Notes under the pieces: model-generated
Seen by the model: the letters and a program-made list of their open reading frames with translations, nothing else
Told to the model about the DNA's origin: nothing
Database searches by the model: none
Made by a program: the position numbers and the translations under genes
Shown here: positions 27,934 to 37,474 of the stretch, in pieces
Position numbering within the stretch: the first letter of the stretch is position 1
Layout: each line of letters begins with the position of its first letter
Assembly: GCF_014837295.1 (NCBI RefSeq)
Contig: NZ_JACYHB010000001.1
Coordinates: 572,338 to 636,337, forward strand
Direction: 5' to 3'
DNA from: Cellulosimicrobium arenosum
GTDB lineage: Bacteria > Actinomycetota > Actinomycetes > Actinomycetales > Cellulomonadaceae
Length of the DNA: 64,000 nucleotides

Positions 27934-28572
27934 TCAGCCCGGCAGGTCGAAGGACAGCCGGTCTGCCGGCGCCAGGGCGCGCGCGACGGCCGTGGTCATG
28001 CGTCGCATGTGGTGACGGCGGCACAGCACCTCGTACGCGACCTGGGCGCCGCTGCCGACGTCCCCGACCACGACCTGCTCGCCCTCGACGACCATCCTCC
28101 CGTCGAGCGTCCGTGCGTTGTGGGTCGCACGCGCCCCGCACCAGCACAGCGACTGCACCTGGAGGACCTCGACCCGGTCCGCCAGCTCGATCAGTCGCGC
28201 CGACCCGGGGAACAGCCGCGTGCGGAAGTCGGCGGTGATCCCGAACGCGAACACGTCGATCTCGGCCTCGTCGACGAGCCGCGCGAGCTGCTCGACCTGG
28301 CCCGCCGAGTAGAACTGGGCCTCGTCGCACACGAGATAGTCGACGGGTGCGTCGTCTCCGGTGACGTCGACCCAGAAGTCGGTGGCGTCGGTGACCTCGC
28401 GCGCGAGGACCTCGAGGCCGAGCCGCGAGGACAACCGGTCCGTCCCGGCGCGGTCGTCGCGCGAGAAGATCAGGCCGCGCCGACCGCGCGCGGCATGGTT
28501 GTGGTCGAGCTGGAGCGCGAGGGTGGACTTGCCGCAGTCCATCGTGCCGGAGAAGAAGACGAGCTCTGCCAC
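27934..28572 (-). CDS. tdk: Thymidine kinase
   Basis: This 212-residue type II thymidine kinase phosphorylates thymidine with ATP in the salvage pathway. The P-loop FFSGTMDCGKST, the Walker B-like VCDEAQFYSAGQV, the lasso CWCGARATHNAR and the C-terminal VLCRRHH (zinc-binding Cys and His residues) are all present. The GTG start at 28572 is fixed by AACGGAGGAACC directly upstream and by the usual N-terminus AELVFFSG. It follows the phosphodiesterase-like gene on the same strand with a 64-base gap. The enzyme is absent from many actinobacteria. Confidence 0.93.
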   Translation of the reverse strand: MAELVFFSGTMDCGKSTLALQLDHNHAARGRRGLIFSRDDRAGTDRLSSRLGLEVLAREVTDATDFWVDVTGDDAPVDYLVCDEAQFYSAGQVEQLARLVDEAEIDVFAFGITADFRTRLFPGSARLIELADRVEVLQVQSLCWCGARATHNARTLDGRMVVEGEQVVVGDVGSGAQVAYEVLCRRHHMRRMTTAVARALAPADRLSFDLPG

Positions 28573-28636
28573 GGTTCCTCCGTTCGGTTGGTTCGGGTGC
28601 CCGACCGACCTCGGACACGTCGGCGCGGCGCGGGGC

Positions 28637-29800
28637 TCAGGCCGTGTGCACCAGCAACGGCACGCCCATCTCGGTCGTGGTGAGCGAACCGTGCACGCCC
28701 ACCAGGTCGAGCGACGCGGGCGTCTGGGTACGGGAGTCCACGACGGTGGCACGCCCCCGCATCGCGACGACCACGTCGCCGGCGGACGCGACGGCGTCGG
28801 GCCGCGGGTCGGGACCCAGCAGTCCGCGGGCGACCACGTCGGCGCGCTCGAGCACGAGCGCGTGCTCGCCGAGGACGTCGCGCCAGCGGTCGGCGACGTC
28901 CGTCGCGGCCCCCGGCTCGGCGTAGACGTGGACGGCGCGCGGTTCACCACCGACGAGCAGGACCTCGCGATCGAGCGCGGGGTGACCCGCGACGTCCCAG
29001 CGCAGTGCGGTGTCCACGTCCACCATCCCGTGGTCGGCTGTGACGAGCAGCAGCGTGCCCGCGGGCAGCGAGCGCGCCAGGCGGGCGAGCTCGCGGTCGA
29101 GCGCCTCGAGCTCGTCGCCCCACTGCCACGAACCGCACCCGTGGTGGTGGCCCACGCGGTCGACGTCGCGCCAGTACAGGTAGACGAGGCCCGGACGCCG
29201 CAGCGTCCGGACCGCGGTGTCGACCCGGTCCGCGAGCGGCTCCGCGGCGACGAACGTCCCGCCACGCAGGGCGGCGAGCGTCATGCCCGAGCGCGCGAAC
29301 CGCGCGGGCCCGGTCGACGTGACTCGGACGCCCGCCTCCGCGGCGACCGACAGGAGCGTCGGCTCGCGCTGCAGCTCGTCCGGCGCGACCGCACCCTCCC
29401 ACGAGACCATGTTCGCCAGGGCGCCCGTGACCGGGTTGCGCTGCGTGTACCCGAGCATGCCGGTGCGTCCCGGGGCGGTCCCCGTGCCGAACGAGCCGAT
29501 CGCGGCCGCGGTGGTGCTCGGGAACGTCGAGGTGAGCGACCGTGCCTCGGGGAGCAGCGAGCGCAGGAACGGCGCGTGCCCGGCGCGCTCGGCGAGGTTC
29601 ACGTGCCCGAGCCCGTCGGCCAGGACGACGCACACACGCTCGGCGTGCGGCAGGCCGAGCGCGGCGCGCGTCGTCGTGCTGCTCAGTCCCGTCGCCGTCG
29701 TCGTGACGAGGCCGAGCGCGCCCAGCGCCCCGGGCAGCACGGCGGCGAGACCACCCGCACCGTGGTCGGGGGCGAGCATCCCGTCGGGGAGCGCGCTCAC
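28637..29800 (-). CDS. Alkaline phosphatase-superfamily phosphodiesterase
   Basis: This 387-residue protein belongs to the type I phosphodiesterase / nucleotide pyrophosphatase family. VCVVLADGLG supplies the first metal-binding Asp, STFPSTTAAAIGSFGTG the nucleophile Thr/Ser region, and TADHGMVDVD the second metal site. No signal peptide or membrane helix is seen, so it appears cytosolic, unlike many family members. The GTG start at 29800 overlaps the DUF5998 stop by four bases (GTGA), showing translational coupling. The natural substrate is unknown. Confidence 0.85.
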   Translation of the reverse strand: MSALPDGMLAPDHGAGGLAAVLPGALGALGLVTTTATGLSSTTTRAALGLPHAERVCVVLADGLGHVNLAERAGHAPFLRSLLPEARSLTSTFPSTTAAAIGSFGTGTAPGRTGMLGYTQRNPVTGALANMVSWEGAVAPDELQREPTLLSVAAEAGVRVTSTGPARFARSGMTLAALRGGTFVAAEPLADRVDTAVRTLRRPGLVYLYWRDVDRVGHHHGCGSWQWGDELEALDRELARLARSLPAGTLLLVTADHGMVDVDTALRWDVAGHPALDREVLLVGGEPRAVHVYAEPGAATDVADRWRDVLGEHALVLERADVVARGLLGPDPRPDAVASAGDVVVAMRGRATVVDSRTQTPASLDLVGVHGSLTTTEMGVPLLVHTA

Positions 29801-30390
29801 CGGCCGGCGGGACGTGCGGTCGCCCGGGAGAGTGCTGTCGCGAACGCCACGGCGGCGCGCACGGCGTCCGCGCCCTCGGCCTCGGCGCTGACCCGCAGGA
29901 CGAGGTCGTCGGGCGTCATCTGCCCGGTCATGCCGTGGTCGGCCTCGCACGCCGGGTCGGGGCACTGTGCCGGCTCGAGGTCCACCCGCGTGACGGCGCC
30001 CCACCCGAGGGCGAGCGTCACCTCGACCGGAGGTGTGCCCGCGGAGTACGACTGCGGCTCGGCGACGACGTGGGTGAGCGAGACGGACCGCACCTCGGAC
30101 AGCGGGACGGACTCGGTGGTGGCCGCGGCGGCCGCCGACGGGTTCTCGCTGTCCGCCGGGTGGTCGTCCACGTGCGACGTGACCAACCGGGTGGGCGTCA
30201 GCGCGAGGACCGTCAGGTGACGGCGGACCTCGGACGCGTCGAACGTCGTCTCGGGGAGCACGAGGTGCGCCTCGATCTCCTCGCCGGCGACGGCGACGGC
30301 GAGCACGTCCGCGACGAGCTCGGGGTAGTACCCCGCACGGTGGAGCTGGGCGGTCAGGTCGGTCCAGGCATCGGGGGTTGTCGAGCGCAC
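29797..30390 (-). CDS. DUF5998 family protein
   Basis: This 197-residue actinobacterial protein of unknown function begins MRSTTPDAWTDLTAQLHRAG with a GTG start at 30390. EEIEAHLVLPETTFDASEVRRHL and LALTPTRLVTSHVDDH give a beta-rich core. QCPDPACEADHGMTG contains a CxxxxC pair that might hold a metal. Upstream in-frame codons to 30444 are less typical. It is coupled by a four-base overlap to the phosphodiesterase-like gene. That pairing recurs in actinobacteria, so the two probably act together. Confidence 0.75.
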   Translation of the reverse strand: MRSTTPDAWTDLTAQLHRAGYYPELVADVLAVAVAGEEIEAHLVLPETTFDASEVRRHLTVLALTPTRLVTSHVDDHPADSENPSAAAAATTESVPLSEVRSVSLTHVVAEPQSYSAGTPPVEVTLALGWGAVTRVDLEPAQCPDPACEADHGMTGQMTPDDLVLRVSAEAEGADAVRAAVAFATALSRATARPAGR

Positions 30391-30469
30391 CCGTACAGTC
30401 TCCCACCCCGCCGGACGGGCGGGCCAACGCGCAGCGACCGACACCGCCGGCCCGCCGGCCGGCGTCCCG

Positions 30470-33235
30470 TCAGCCCGGCAGCGCCCGCCGCAGGGTGTCG
30501 GCCCGCTGGGCGTCCGCGAGGCGCACGCGGGCGCTCAGCACCGCGGCCCCGTGCTCGGACACGACGACCGGGTACAGCTCGAGGCTGCGGACCTCGGGCA
30601 GGTCGTCGGCGAGCACCGAGACCCGCGCGAGCACGTCCTCGAGTGCGGCCGTGGCCACGACCGGCGTCCCCATGTACCCGAACAGCCGGGGCGCCGCGCG
30701 CACGGAGCGGACCATCGCGCCGACGTCGACGTCGGTGAGCGGCGGCACCCCGTAGGCGACGTCCCCGAGCAGGTCGACCGCGTCTCCCGCCAGCCCGAAC
30801 GAGACGACCGGGCCGAAGAGCTCGTCCTCCGTGGAGCGGATCACGCACGCGACCCCCGCGTCGACCATGGCCTGGACCTCGAGCGGCTCGTCGGCCGAGC
30901 CCGGCAGGACCGCGGCGAGCGTGGTCCGCAGCTGCGCGACGCCGGCGCGCAGCTCGTCCTCGTCCGTGACGTCGAGCCGCACCCCGCCCAGGTCAGCACG
31001 GTGCCGGAGCGCGGGAGCGGTGCACTTGAGCGCCACCGGCCACCCGACGTCGTGGGCGGCTGCGACTGCCTCGTCGGCCGTCCGCACGCGACGTGCAGGG
31101 GCGACGTGCACCCCGTAGCACGCGAGGAGCTCGGCGGTCGCCTCCGGGCCGAGCTCGACCTCGACCGCACCACCCAGCTCGCGCTCGACGACGGCGCGCG
31201 CCGCGCGGGGGTCGGTGCCGGTCGGGGCGACCGTCTCCCCGTGGTCGGCGCCGCGCCAGCGGGCGTACTGGACGACGGCGCCGAGGGCAGCCACGGCGTC
31301 CTCCGGCGTCGAGCAGGCCGGCACGCAGCGTGCCGGCGCGTCCTCGTCGTGCGGGTCGGGGGCCGCGAGCTCGGCCGTCAGACCGTGCAGCCCGAGCATG
31401 CTCGCGACCGTCGTGCGCCCGCTGCGTGCGGACGCCGCGGCCAGCGCCGCCGACACCTGCGGCCGGCGCGGGCGGGCGACCGGCACCTGGACGGCCACGA
31501 CGGCGTCGCACGCGCCGGGCGCGTACATCGCGTCCACGGCCTCGGCGACACGCGCGTCGTCGGCGTCCTCGGGCACGAAGTCCGTCCGCGCGACCACGAG
31601 CCCGGCGGACGCAGCAGCCTCCGCGACCAGGGCGGCCAGGGCGGCCGAGCTCGCGAGGATCCCCACGCGTCGCCCGGCGGGCAGGGGCTGGTGCGCGAGG
31701 AGCTGCGCGATGTCGACCAGGTGGTGGGTGTTCTCGGCGCGGATCACGCCCGACTGGCGCAGCATCTCCTCGAGCGTGCGCCGCGGGGCGGTCGTGGACC
31801 GCACGGCGTGGCCGGGCGGGACCACGTGCCCGCTGCGTCCGGCGGTGACGACCACCACGGGCTTGACCGAGGCGAGCCGCCGCGCGATCCGCGAGAACTT
31901 GCGCGGGTTGCCGATCGACTCGAGGTACAGGCACACCACCTGGGTGGAGGCGTCGTCCTGCCAGTACTGCATCAGGTCGTTGCCGGACACGTCCGCGCGG
32001 TGGCCAGCCGACAGGAACGACGACACGCCCAGCCCGCGACGCACGGTCGTCGCGAGCAGCGTGACCGCCATCGGCGCCGACTGGCTGAACAGGCCGACGA
32101 CGCCGGGCCGCGGCAGCTCGTCGGCGAGCGTCGCAGCCAGGACGGGGCGCTCGGGGTCGGTCCCTCGTGCGACGAGGCCGTAGCTCGCGGGCCCGACGAC
32201 GCGCAGCCCCGACGTGTGCGCGACGCGCAGGAGCTCGCGGCGCAGCGCGAGGCCCTCGGGGCCGGTCTCGGCATAGCCGGCCGACAGGACGACGACGCCC
32301 CGGACGCCGAGGCGGGCGAGGTCGCGGACGGCGGCGATCGCCGCGCGCGGCGCGAGGGCCACGACGGCGAGGTCGACGGGTCCCGGCACGTCCGCGAGGG
32401 ACGCGTGGACGTGGAGGTCCGCGCCGTCGTCGGGCACGGACGCGGCCGCGGCGACGCCCGTCACGTGGACCGACGTCGCGGAGCGCACGAGCGCACGGAG
32501 CGCGCGCTCGGCGAGGACGTCGTCGATCCCCGGGTCCGTCGCGACGGTGCCCGCGTTCCCGGGGCCGACGAGGACGACGCTCGTCGCGCCGAGCAGGCCC
32601 CGCATGCTGCGGGCCTCCGCACGGTGCTCGCGGTCGGCCATGACGGCGCGCGACTGCTCGGTCGGGTCGAGGTCGACGCCGACGAGGACGAACCCGTCGT
32701 CCATCTGCTGGTGGACGTGATACCCGGCCTCGCGGAAGACACCGAGCATCTTGCCGTTCTGCGGCAGCACCTCGGCCGTGAACCGGCGCACCCCCCGCTC
32801 GCGGGCGGCGGCGGCGACGTGCTCGAGGAGCACCGAGCCCAGGCCGCGCCCCTGGGCCGCGTCGGCGATGTTGAAGGCGACCTCCGCCTCGTGCTCGGAC
32901 GTCCGGTCGAACCGGGCCACCCCGATGATGTCCTGGTCGTCCGTGCCGGCGTCGCCGGCGCCGGGACGCGCCGCCACCGCGACGAGCGCGACCCGGTCGT
33001 GGTGGTCGACGCGCGTGAACCGGTCGAGGTCGCGGTCCGAGAGGCGCTCCATCGGGGCGAAGAAGCGCAGGTACGTCGAGCGCTCGGACTGCGCGACGTG
33101 GAAGCGCTGCAGCGCCTCGGCGTCCGTCGGGCGGATCGGGCGCAGGTGGGTCGTGCTGCCGTCGCGCAGGACGACGTCCGCCTCCCACTCGACGGGGTAC
33201 TCCCCCGGGGCCGGGGCACGGACGTCGTCGCTCAC
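30470..33235 (-). CDS. GNAT / ADP-forming acyl-CoA synthetase-like protein acetyltransferase (Pat)
   Basis: This 921-residue fusion has an N-terminal GNAT acetyltransferase (about 30-190, acetyl-CoA loop QGRGLGSVLL at 128-137). Then follow a CoA-binding Rossmann domain (about 210-340), succinyl-CoA-ligase-like domains, and a C-terminal ATP-grasp domain (about 700-920). This is the actinobacterial order of Pat/PatZ-type enzymes that acetylate Lys of proteins such as acetyl-CoA synthetase; E. coli PatZ has GNAT last. The phospho-His position (usually SHTG) reads RSTT near 479-482, so synthetase activity is probably lost and the domains may only sense metabolites. The GTG start lies six bases after TAGCCT. 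Confidence 0.85.
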   Translation of the reverse strand: MSDDVRAPAPGEYPVEWEADVVLRDGSTTHLRPIRPTDAEALQRFHVAQSERSTYLRFFAPMERLSDRDLDRFTRVDHHDRVALVAVAARPGAGDAGTDDQDIIGVARFDRTSEHEAEVAFNIADAAQGRGLGSVLLEHVAAAARERGVRRFTAEVLPQNGKMLGVFREAGYHVHQQMDDGFVLVGVDLDPTEQSRAVMADREHRAEARSMRGLLGATSVVLVGPGNAGTVATDPGIDDVLAERALRALVRSATSVHVTGVAAAASVPDDGADLHVHASLADVPGPVDLAVVALAPRAAIAAVRDLARLGVRGVVVLSAGYAETGPEGLALRRELLRVAHTSGLRVVGPASYGLVARGTDPERPVLAATLADELPRPGVVGLFSQSAPMAVTLLATTVRRGLGVSSFLSAGHRADVSGNDLMQYWQDDASTQVVCLYLESIGNPRKFSRIARRLASVKPVVVVTAGRSGHVVPPGHAVRSTTAPRRTLEEMLRQSGVIRAENTHHLVDIAQLLAHQPLPAGRRVGILASSAALAALVAEAAASAGLVVARTDFVPEDADDARVAEAVDAMYAPGACDAVVAVQVPVARPRRPQVSAALAAASARSGRTTVASMLGLHGLTAELAAPDPHDEDAPARCVPACSTPEDAVAALGAVVQYARWRGADHGETVAPTGTDPRAARAVVERELGGAVEVELGPEATAELLACYGVHVAPARRVRTADEAVAAAHDVGWPVALKCTAPALRHRADLGGVRLDVTDEDELRAGVAQLRTTLAAVLPGSADEPLEVQAMVDAGVACVIRSTEDELFGPVVSFGLAGDAVDLLGDVAYGVPPLTDVDVGAMVRSVRAAPRLFGYMGTPVVATAALEDVLARVSVLADDLPEVRSLELYPVVVSEHGAAVLSARVRLADAQRADTLRRALPG

Positions 33236-33241
33236 GGTCCC

Positions 33242-33247
33242 AGGCTA
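33242..33247 (-). promoter_or_regulatory. -10-like TAGCCT of the Pat gene
   Basis: TAGCCT on the minus strand ends six bases before the GTG at 33235 and no ribosome site is present. It fits the leaderless pattern. Confidence 0.45.
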
Positions 33248-33323
33248 GGCGGTGCCGCCCACGGTGCGCCTGCGCCGTCACGCACCCGCTGGGTCGGAGA
33301 ATGGGAGCGTCGCACGCGTCGGC

Positions 33324-33329
33324 TACCCT
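33324..33329 (+). promoter_or_regulatory. Possible -10 of the topoisomerase gene
   Basis: TACCCT lies about 95 bases before the ATG at 33424 in the 188-base divergent gap. An AGGAG follows about 10 bases before that ATG, so this transcript would have a conventional leader. Confidence 0.35.
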
Positions 33330-33423
33330 CACGTGCGGTGGCGTCCCCGCGCCGCACCGTCGTCTCGGGCCCCGCTGCACGAGCACCCGACCGCACCCAC
33401 GACCGGCAGGAGCCCGCACGACC

Positions 33424-35877
33424 ATGGCGCGCAAGCCCTCCACCCCCTCGCTGGACCCGAGCGAGGTGAACGAGACCATCGTCGACGTCGACGTCACGTC
33501 GGAGATGGAGACGTCGTTCCTCGAGTACGCGTACTCGGTCATCTACTCGCGCGCCCTGCCGGACGCCCGTGACGGGCTCAAGCCCGTCCAGCGCCGGATC
33601 CTGTACATGATGGCGGACATGGGCCTGCGCCCCGACCGCGCGCACGTGAAGTCCGCGCGGGTCGTCGGCGAGGTCATGGGCAAGCTGCACCCGCACGGTG
33701 ACGGCGCGATCTACGACGCGCTCGTGCGTCTCTCGCAGGACTTCTCGCTGCGCCTGCCGATGGTCGACGGGCACGGGAACTTCGGGACCCTCGACGACGG
33801 GCCCGCCGCCTCGCGGTACACGGAGGCGCGGCTCGCCCCGCCCGCGCTCGCCATGACGGCGAACCTCGACGAGGACGTCGTCGACTTCGTGCCGAACTAC
33901 GACAACAAGCTGCGCCAGCCCGACGTGCTGCCCGCGGCCATCCCGAACCTGCTGGTCAACGGAGCCTCGGGCATCGCCGTCGGCATGGCGACGAACATGG
34001 CGCCGCACAACCTCGTCGAGGTCGTCTCCGCCGCCCGCCACCTCGTGGCGCACCCGGACGCCGACCTCGAGGCCATCCAGCGGTTCGTCCCCGGCCCCGA
34101 CCTCCCGACGGGGGGCAAGATCGTCGGCCTCGACGGCGTGCGCGACGCCTACCGCACGGGCCGCGGCTCGTTCCGGATCCGCGCCACGACGCGCGTCGAG
34201 GACGTGACCCCGCGGCGCAAGGGGATCGTCGTCACCGAGCTGCCGTACCTCGTGGGCCCGGAGAAGGTGATCGAGAAGATCGCGGAGGGCGTCAAGGCGA
34301 AGAAGATCCAGGGCGTCTCCGCCGCGACCGACCTCACGGACCGCGCGCACGGCCTGCGGATCGTGATCGAGGTCAAGACCGGGTTCAACCCCGAGGCCGT
34401 GCTCCAGCAGCTCTACAAGCACACGCCGCTCGAGGACTCGTTCGGCATGAACAACGTCGCGCTGGTGGACGGTCAGCCCCGCACGCTCGGTCTGCTGGAC
34501 CTGCTGCGGGTATGGGTCGACCACCGCATCGACGTCGTGCGCCGCCGGTCCGAGCACCGGTTGCGCAAGCGGACCGAACGCCTGCACCTCGTCGACGGGC
34601 TGCTGGTCGCGATCGTCGACATCGACGAGGTCATCCAGGTCATCCGCTCGTCCGACGACGCGGGCACGGCGCGCACGCGCCTGCAGGACGTGTTCGACCT
34701 GTCCCAGCCGCAGGCCGACTACATCCTCGAGCTGCAGCTGCGGCGCCTGACGAAGTTCTCACGCATCGAGCTCGAGAAGGAGCAGGAGCAGCTGCGCCGG
34801 GAGATCGAGGAGCTGCAGGAGATCCTGGGCGACGACGCGCGGTTGCGGGCCGTGGTCTCGGGCGAGATGGCCGACGTCGCGACGACGTACGGCACGCCGC
34901 GCCGCACGGTGCTCCTGGAGTCGGCCGGCCAGACCGCGACGAGTGCGGCGGTCGTCCCGCTCGAGGTGGCGGACACCCCGTGCTGGGTGCTGTTCTCGGC
35001 GACGGGGCTCCTGGCCCGCACGAGCGACGACACCAAGCCGTCACGGTCCGGCTCGTCGCGCGCCGCGCACGACGTCGTCCGCGCCCGCGTGCGCACCACG
35101 GCACGCGGCGACGTCGGCCTCGTCACGGACCGGGGACGCATGGTCCGGATCTCGGTGCTCGACCTGCCCGCGCTGCCGCTCACCGACGGTGCGCCGAGCC
35201 TGTCGGGCGGCGTGCCGCTGGCCGAGGTGGTCGTGCTCGACCCGGGAGAGCACGCGGTGACGATCGCGTCGCTCGGTGCCGACGGGCCTCCGCTGGCGCT
35301 GGGGACGGCGCAGGGCGTCGTCAAGCGCGTGGCCCCCGGCGACGTGCCGAGCAATCGCGACGCGTGGGAGATCGTCGGCCTCAAGGACGGCGACGTCGTC
35401 GTCGGCGCGGCACCGGCGACGGACGAGGACGAGGTCGTGTTCGTCAGCACCGACGCGTCGCTCCTGCACTTCGACGCGAGCGCGGTGCGCCCGCAGGGCC
35501 GCTCTGCCGGCGGCATGGCAGGCATCCGCCTCGCGGACGGGCAGCGCGTCGCGTTCTTCGGCGTCGTGCGCGCCGACGTGCGCGACCTCGCCGCCGTCGT
35601 GACCCTCGCGGGCTCGTCCGGCGCCCTCGCCGGGACCCAGACCGGCGCCGCCAAGGTGACGCCGTACGAGCTCTACCCGGGCAAGGGGCGCGGGACCGGC
35701 GGGGTCCGTGCGCACCGGTTCCTCAAGGGCGCGGACACGCTGATCCTCGCGTGGGTCGGGCAGGGCCCACCGCACGCCACCGGTTCGGGCGGCCAGCCCG
35801 TCGACCTGCCCGAGGTCGACCAGCGCCGCGACGGCTCAGGCGTCCCGCTCCCCTCCCCGGTCGCAGCGGTCGGCTGA
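33424..35877 (+). CDS. parC: Type IIA DNA topoisomerase subunit A (topoisomerase IV / ParC-type)
   Basis: This 817-residue protein is the DNA-cleaving A subunit of a type IIA topoisomerase. [18 protein letters not shown], the quinolone-region [14 protein letters not shown] and [10 protein letters not shown] (catalytic Tyr) are intact. A coiled-coil ([20 protein letters not shown]) and C-terminal beta-propeller blades follow. A canonical GyrA box is not seen; [13 protein letters not shown] is the nearest degenerate equivalent. That favours a decatenating ParC over GyrA, which usually lies beside gyrB and dnaA. No parE gene is in the window. The start at 33424 gives the expected N-terminus. Confidence 0.88.
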   Translation: MARKPSTPSLDPSEVNETIVDVDVTSEMETSFLEYAYSVIYSRALPDARDGLKPVQRRILYMMADMGLRPDRAHVKSARVVGEVMGKLHPHGDGAIYDALVRLSQDFSLRLPMVDGHGNFGTLDDGPAASRYTEARLAPPALAMTANLDEDVVDFVPNYDNKLRQPDVLPAAIPNLLVNGASGIAVGMATNMAPHNLVEVVSAARHLVAHPDADLEAIQRFVPGPDLPTGGKIVGLDGVRDAYRTGRGSFRIRATTRVEDVTPRRKGIVVTELPYLVGPEKVIEKIAEGVKAKKIQGVSAATDLTDRAHGLRIVIEVKTGFNPEAVLQQLYKHTPLEDSFGMNNVALVDGQPRTLGLLDLLRVWVDHRIDVVRRRSEHRLRKRTERLHLVDGLLVAIVDIDEVIQVIRSSDDAGTARTRLQDVFDLSQPQADYILELQLRRLTKFSRIELEKEQEQLRREIEELQEILGDDARLRAVVSGEMADVATTYGTPRRTVLLESAGQTATSAAVVPLEVADTPCWVLFSATGLLARTSDDTKPSRSGSSRAAHDVVRARVRTTARGDVGLVTDRGRMVRISVLDLPALPLTDGAPSLSGGVPLAEVVVLDPGEHAVTIASLGADGPPLALGTAQGVVKRVAPGDVPSNRDAWEIVGLKDGDVVVGAAPATDEDEVVFVSTDASLLHFDASAVRPQGRSAGGMAGIRLADGQRVAFFGVVRADVRDLAAVVTLAGSSGALAGTQTGAAKVTPYELYPGKGRGTGGVRAHRFLKGADTLILAWVGQGPPHATGSGGQPVDLPEVDQRRDGSGVPLPSPVAAVG

Positions 35878-35960
35878 GCCGGCGCGTCGGAAGAAGCTCC
35901 GAACGGTTCATGCCGTGCCGCGCAGCGCTCCAGGTCGTCGACCCGGACGATGACGCCTCG

Positions 35961-37310
35961 TCAGGCGTTCGCGAGCTCGCGGTCGTCGTCCGGCACGGGC
36001 TTCTGGTCCTCGTAGCGGCGCACGACGCGGCTGACGGTCGACCGTGACGCCGAGACCCGCTGTGCGATCTCACGCTGGTTCAGGCCCTGGCGGGCGAGCT
36101 CGACGATGCGACGGTCGCGTTCGACGGTCGGGTCGTCGCCGGGTGGGGCCGGGTCGACGTCGGTCGCCGCGGCCTGCGCGCCGCTCCGGGGAGGGACGAG
36201 GTCGAAGACCTCGACGCGCCGGGTGTGACCTGTCACGGCCGGCGGCTCCACGACCTGCGACGCGCCGGTGGCGTCCGGGGCGGGCTGCTCCCAGGGGAGT
36301 GGCCCGGTGCGTCCGAACACGTCCTTCACGCGCGCCTCGAGCTCGGGAAGCGCCTCGAAGGCGGTCTCGGGCGCGTAGGGCTGCTCGTCGTCGACGGCGG
36401 GGGCCCCGGCACGGGCCTTGGCGGCCGGGCGTTCCGGCAACGGCGCACCGGATCGCGAGCTCTCGACCGTGCGGACCTCGGCGTCACGCGCCAGCTCCTG
36501 CGCGAGCGCCTCCAGGCCGCGTGCCTCGGCGGGCGCGGCGGTCCGGGCGGCGAGGACCGTAGGCTCCTCGGCCGGACCGCGGGCGGTGCCACGCTTGACG
36601 GAGCTCGCCCCGATGAGGTCGAGCCGGTTGCCGTGGCGTTCTGCGGCCTCCAGGCGGTCGACCCAGATCTGCATGCGGCGCTCGAAGTCCTCGACCGTCA
36701 GCAGCTTGAGGGCAGCGTCGCGGGCGGCGCGCTGACGCTGGTGGGCGGCCCGGACCTTGCGCAGGTCCGCCGACGAGCCCGAGCTGTCGACGCGTGCGTC
36801 GCGCCACTGCTCCATGGCGGTGACGTATCCGTGGACCCGCGTCTCGCGGCGACGCTCGTCGAGCGTGTGGCCCGTGACCATGTGCCGCTCCCCCACGAGT
36901 GCGAGGTGCCACATGAGCGCGGCGACCAGCGGCGGCACGAACCGGAACACCACCATGTAGGGGGTGCTGTCGGTCGGGACGGCGATCTCGTGGAGCGCCG
37001 CGAACACGCCCGACGTGCCCGAGAGCACCCAGGTGAGCGTGAGGAGGATGCCGTACGGGCGGCCCTCGAGCGCGGCGTTGCGCGCCATGAGCGCCACCGC
37101 GACGAGGCTGACCTCGAGGAAGCCGGCCAGGCCGTACGCCTCGAGCGGCGACATGTGCGCGACCTCGAGACCGAACAGGACCATGCCGCTGTACGCCAGG
37201 GCGGTCGCGATCGTCGCCGCGACGACCACCGCGACCATCGGGAGGTGCCGGCCGCGGTAGCGCACCTGCCGCGGAGATCCGCCCGAGCCGGTCTGGTCCT
37301 GCTGTGTCAC
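35961..37310 (-). CDS. DUF2637 membrane protein with C-terminal helix-turn-helix
   Basis: This 449-residue protein has four membrane helices in its first 140 residues (MVAVVVAATIATALAYSG, AGFLEVSLVAVALMA, GILLTLTWVLSGTSGVFAAL and VFRFVPPLVAALMWHLAL), typical of DUF2637/SpdB-like proteins known from actinomycete conjugative plasmids. A charged helical region and a long disordered linker follow. Near residues 405-440 comes a clear helix-turn-helix (RIVELARQGLNQREIAQRVSASRSTVSRVV, quoted in part). The layout suggests a membrane-tethered DNA-binding protein. The GTG start at 37310 is supported by GGAGGA. No plasmid transfer genes are nearby. Confidence 0.75.
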   Translation of the reverse strand: MTQQDQTGSGGSPRQVRYRGRHLPMVAVVVAATIATALAYSGMVLFGLEVAHMSPLEAYGLAGFLEVSLVAVALMARNAALEGRPYGILLTLTWVLSGTSGVFAALHEIAVPTDSTPYMVVFRFVPPLVAALMWHLALVGERHMVTGHTLDERRRETRVHGYVTAMEQWRDARVDSSGSSADLRKVRAAHQRQRAARDAALKLLTVEDFERRMQIWVDRLEAAERHGNRLDLIGASSVKRGTARGPAEEPTVLAARTAAPAEARGLEALAQELARDAEVRTVESSRSGAPLPERPAAKARAGAPAVDDEQPYAPETAFEALPELEARVKDVFGRTGPLPWEQPAPDATGASQVVEPPAVTGHTRRVEVFDLVPPRSGAQAAATDVDPAPPGDDPTVERDRRIVELARQGLNQREIAQRVSASRSTVSRVVRRYEDQKPVPDDDRELANA

Positions 37311-37418
37311 GTCATCCTCCGAAAAGTGGTGTGGGCGCACATATCCCAACACTCAGGACAGTTCGCGTCAATGCACCGGAAGGATCTGCAAGCCGATCGT
37401 GACCAGCGACGGACAGCA

Positions 37419-37453
37419 CGACGCCGCACCCCCCCGGTGGGAGTGCGGCGTCG
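37419..37453 (-). terminator. Terminator of the SUF operon
   Basis: Positions 37419-37429 are perfectly complementary to 37443-37453, an 11-base GC-rich stem with a 13-base loop holding a C run. It lies 21 bases beyond the sufT stop on the minus strand and ends the sufR-to-sufT transcript. Confidence 0.65.
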
Positions 37454-37474
37454 GTCGACGGGCGGTGGTGACCG

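Noticed and set aside
30551-33469. 972-codon plus-strand open frame opposite the Pat gene
   Set aside because: Same compositional artefact: no domains, no ribosome site, fully antisense to a well-supported gene.
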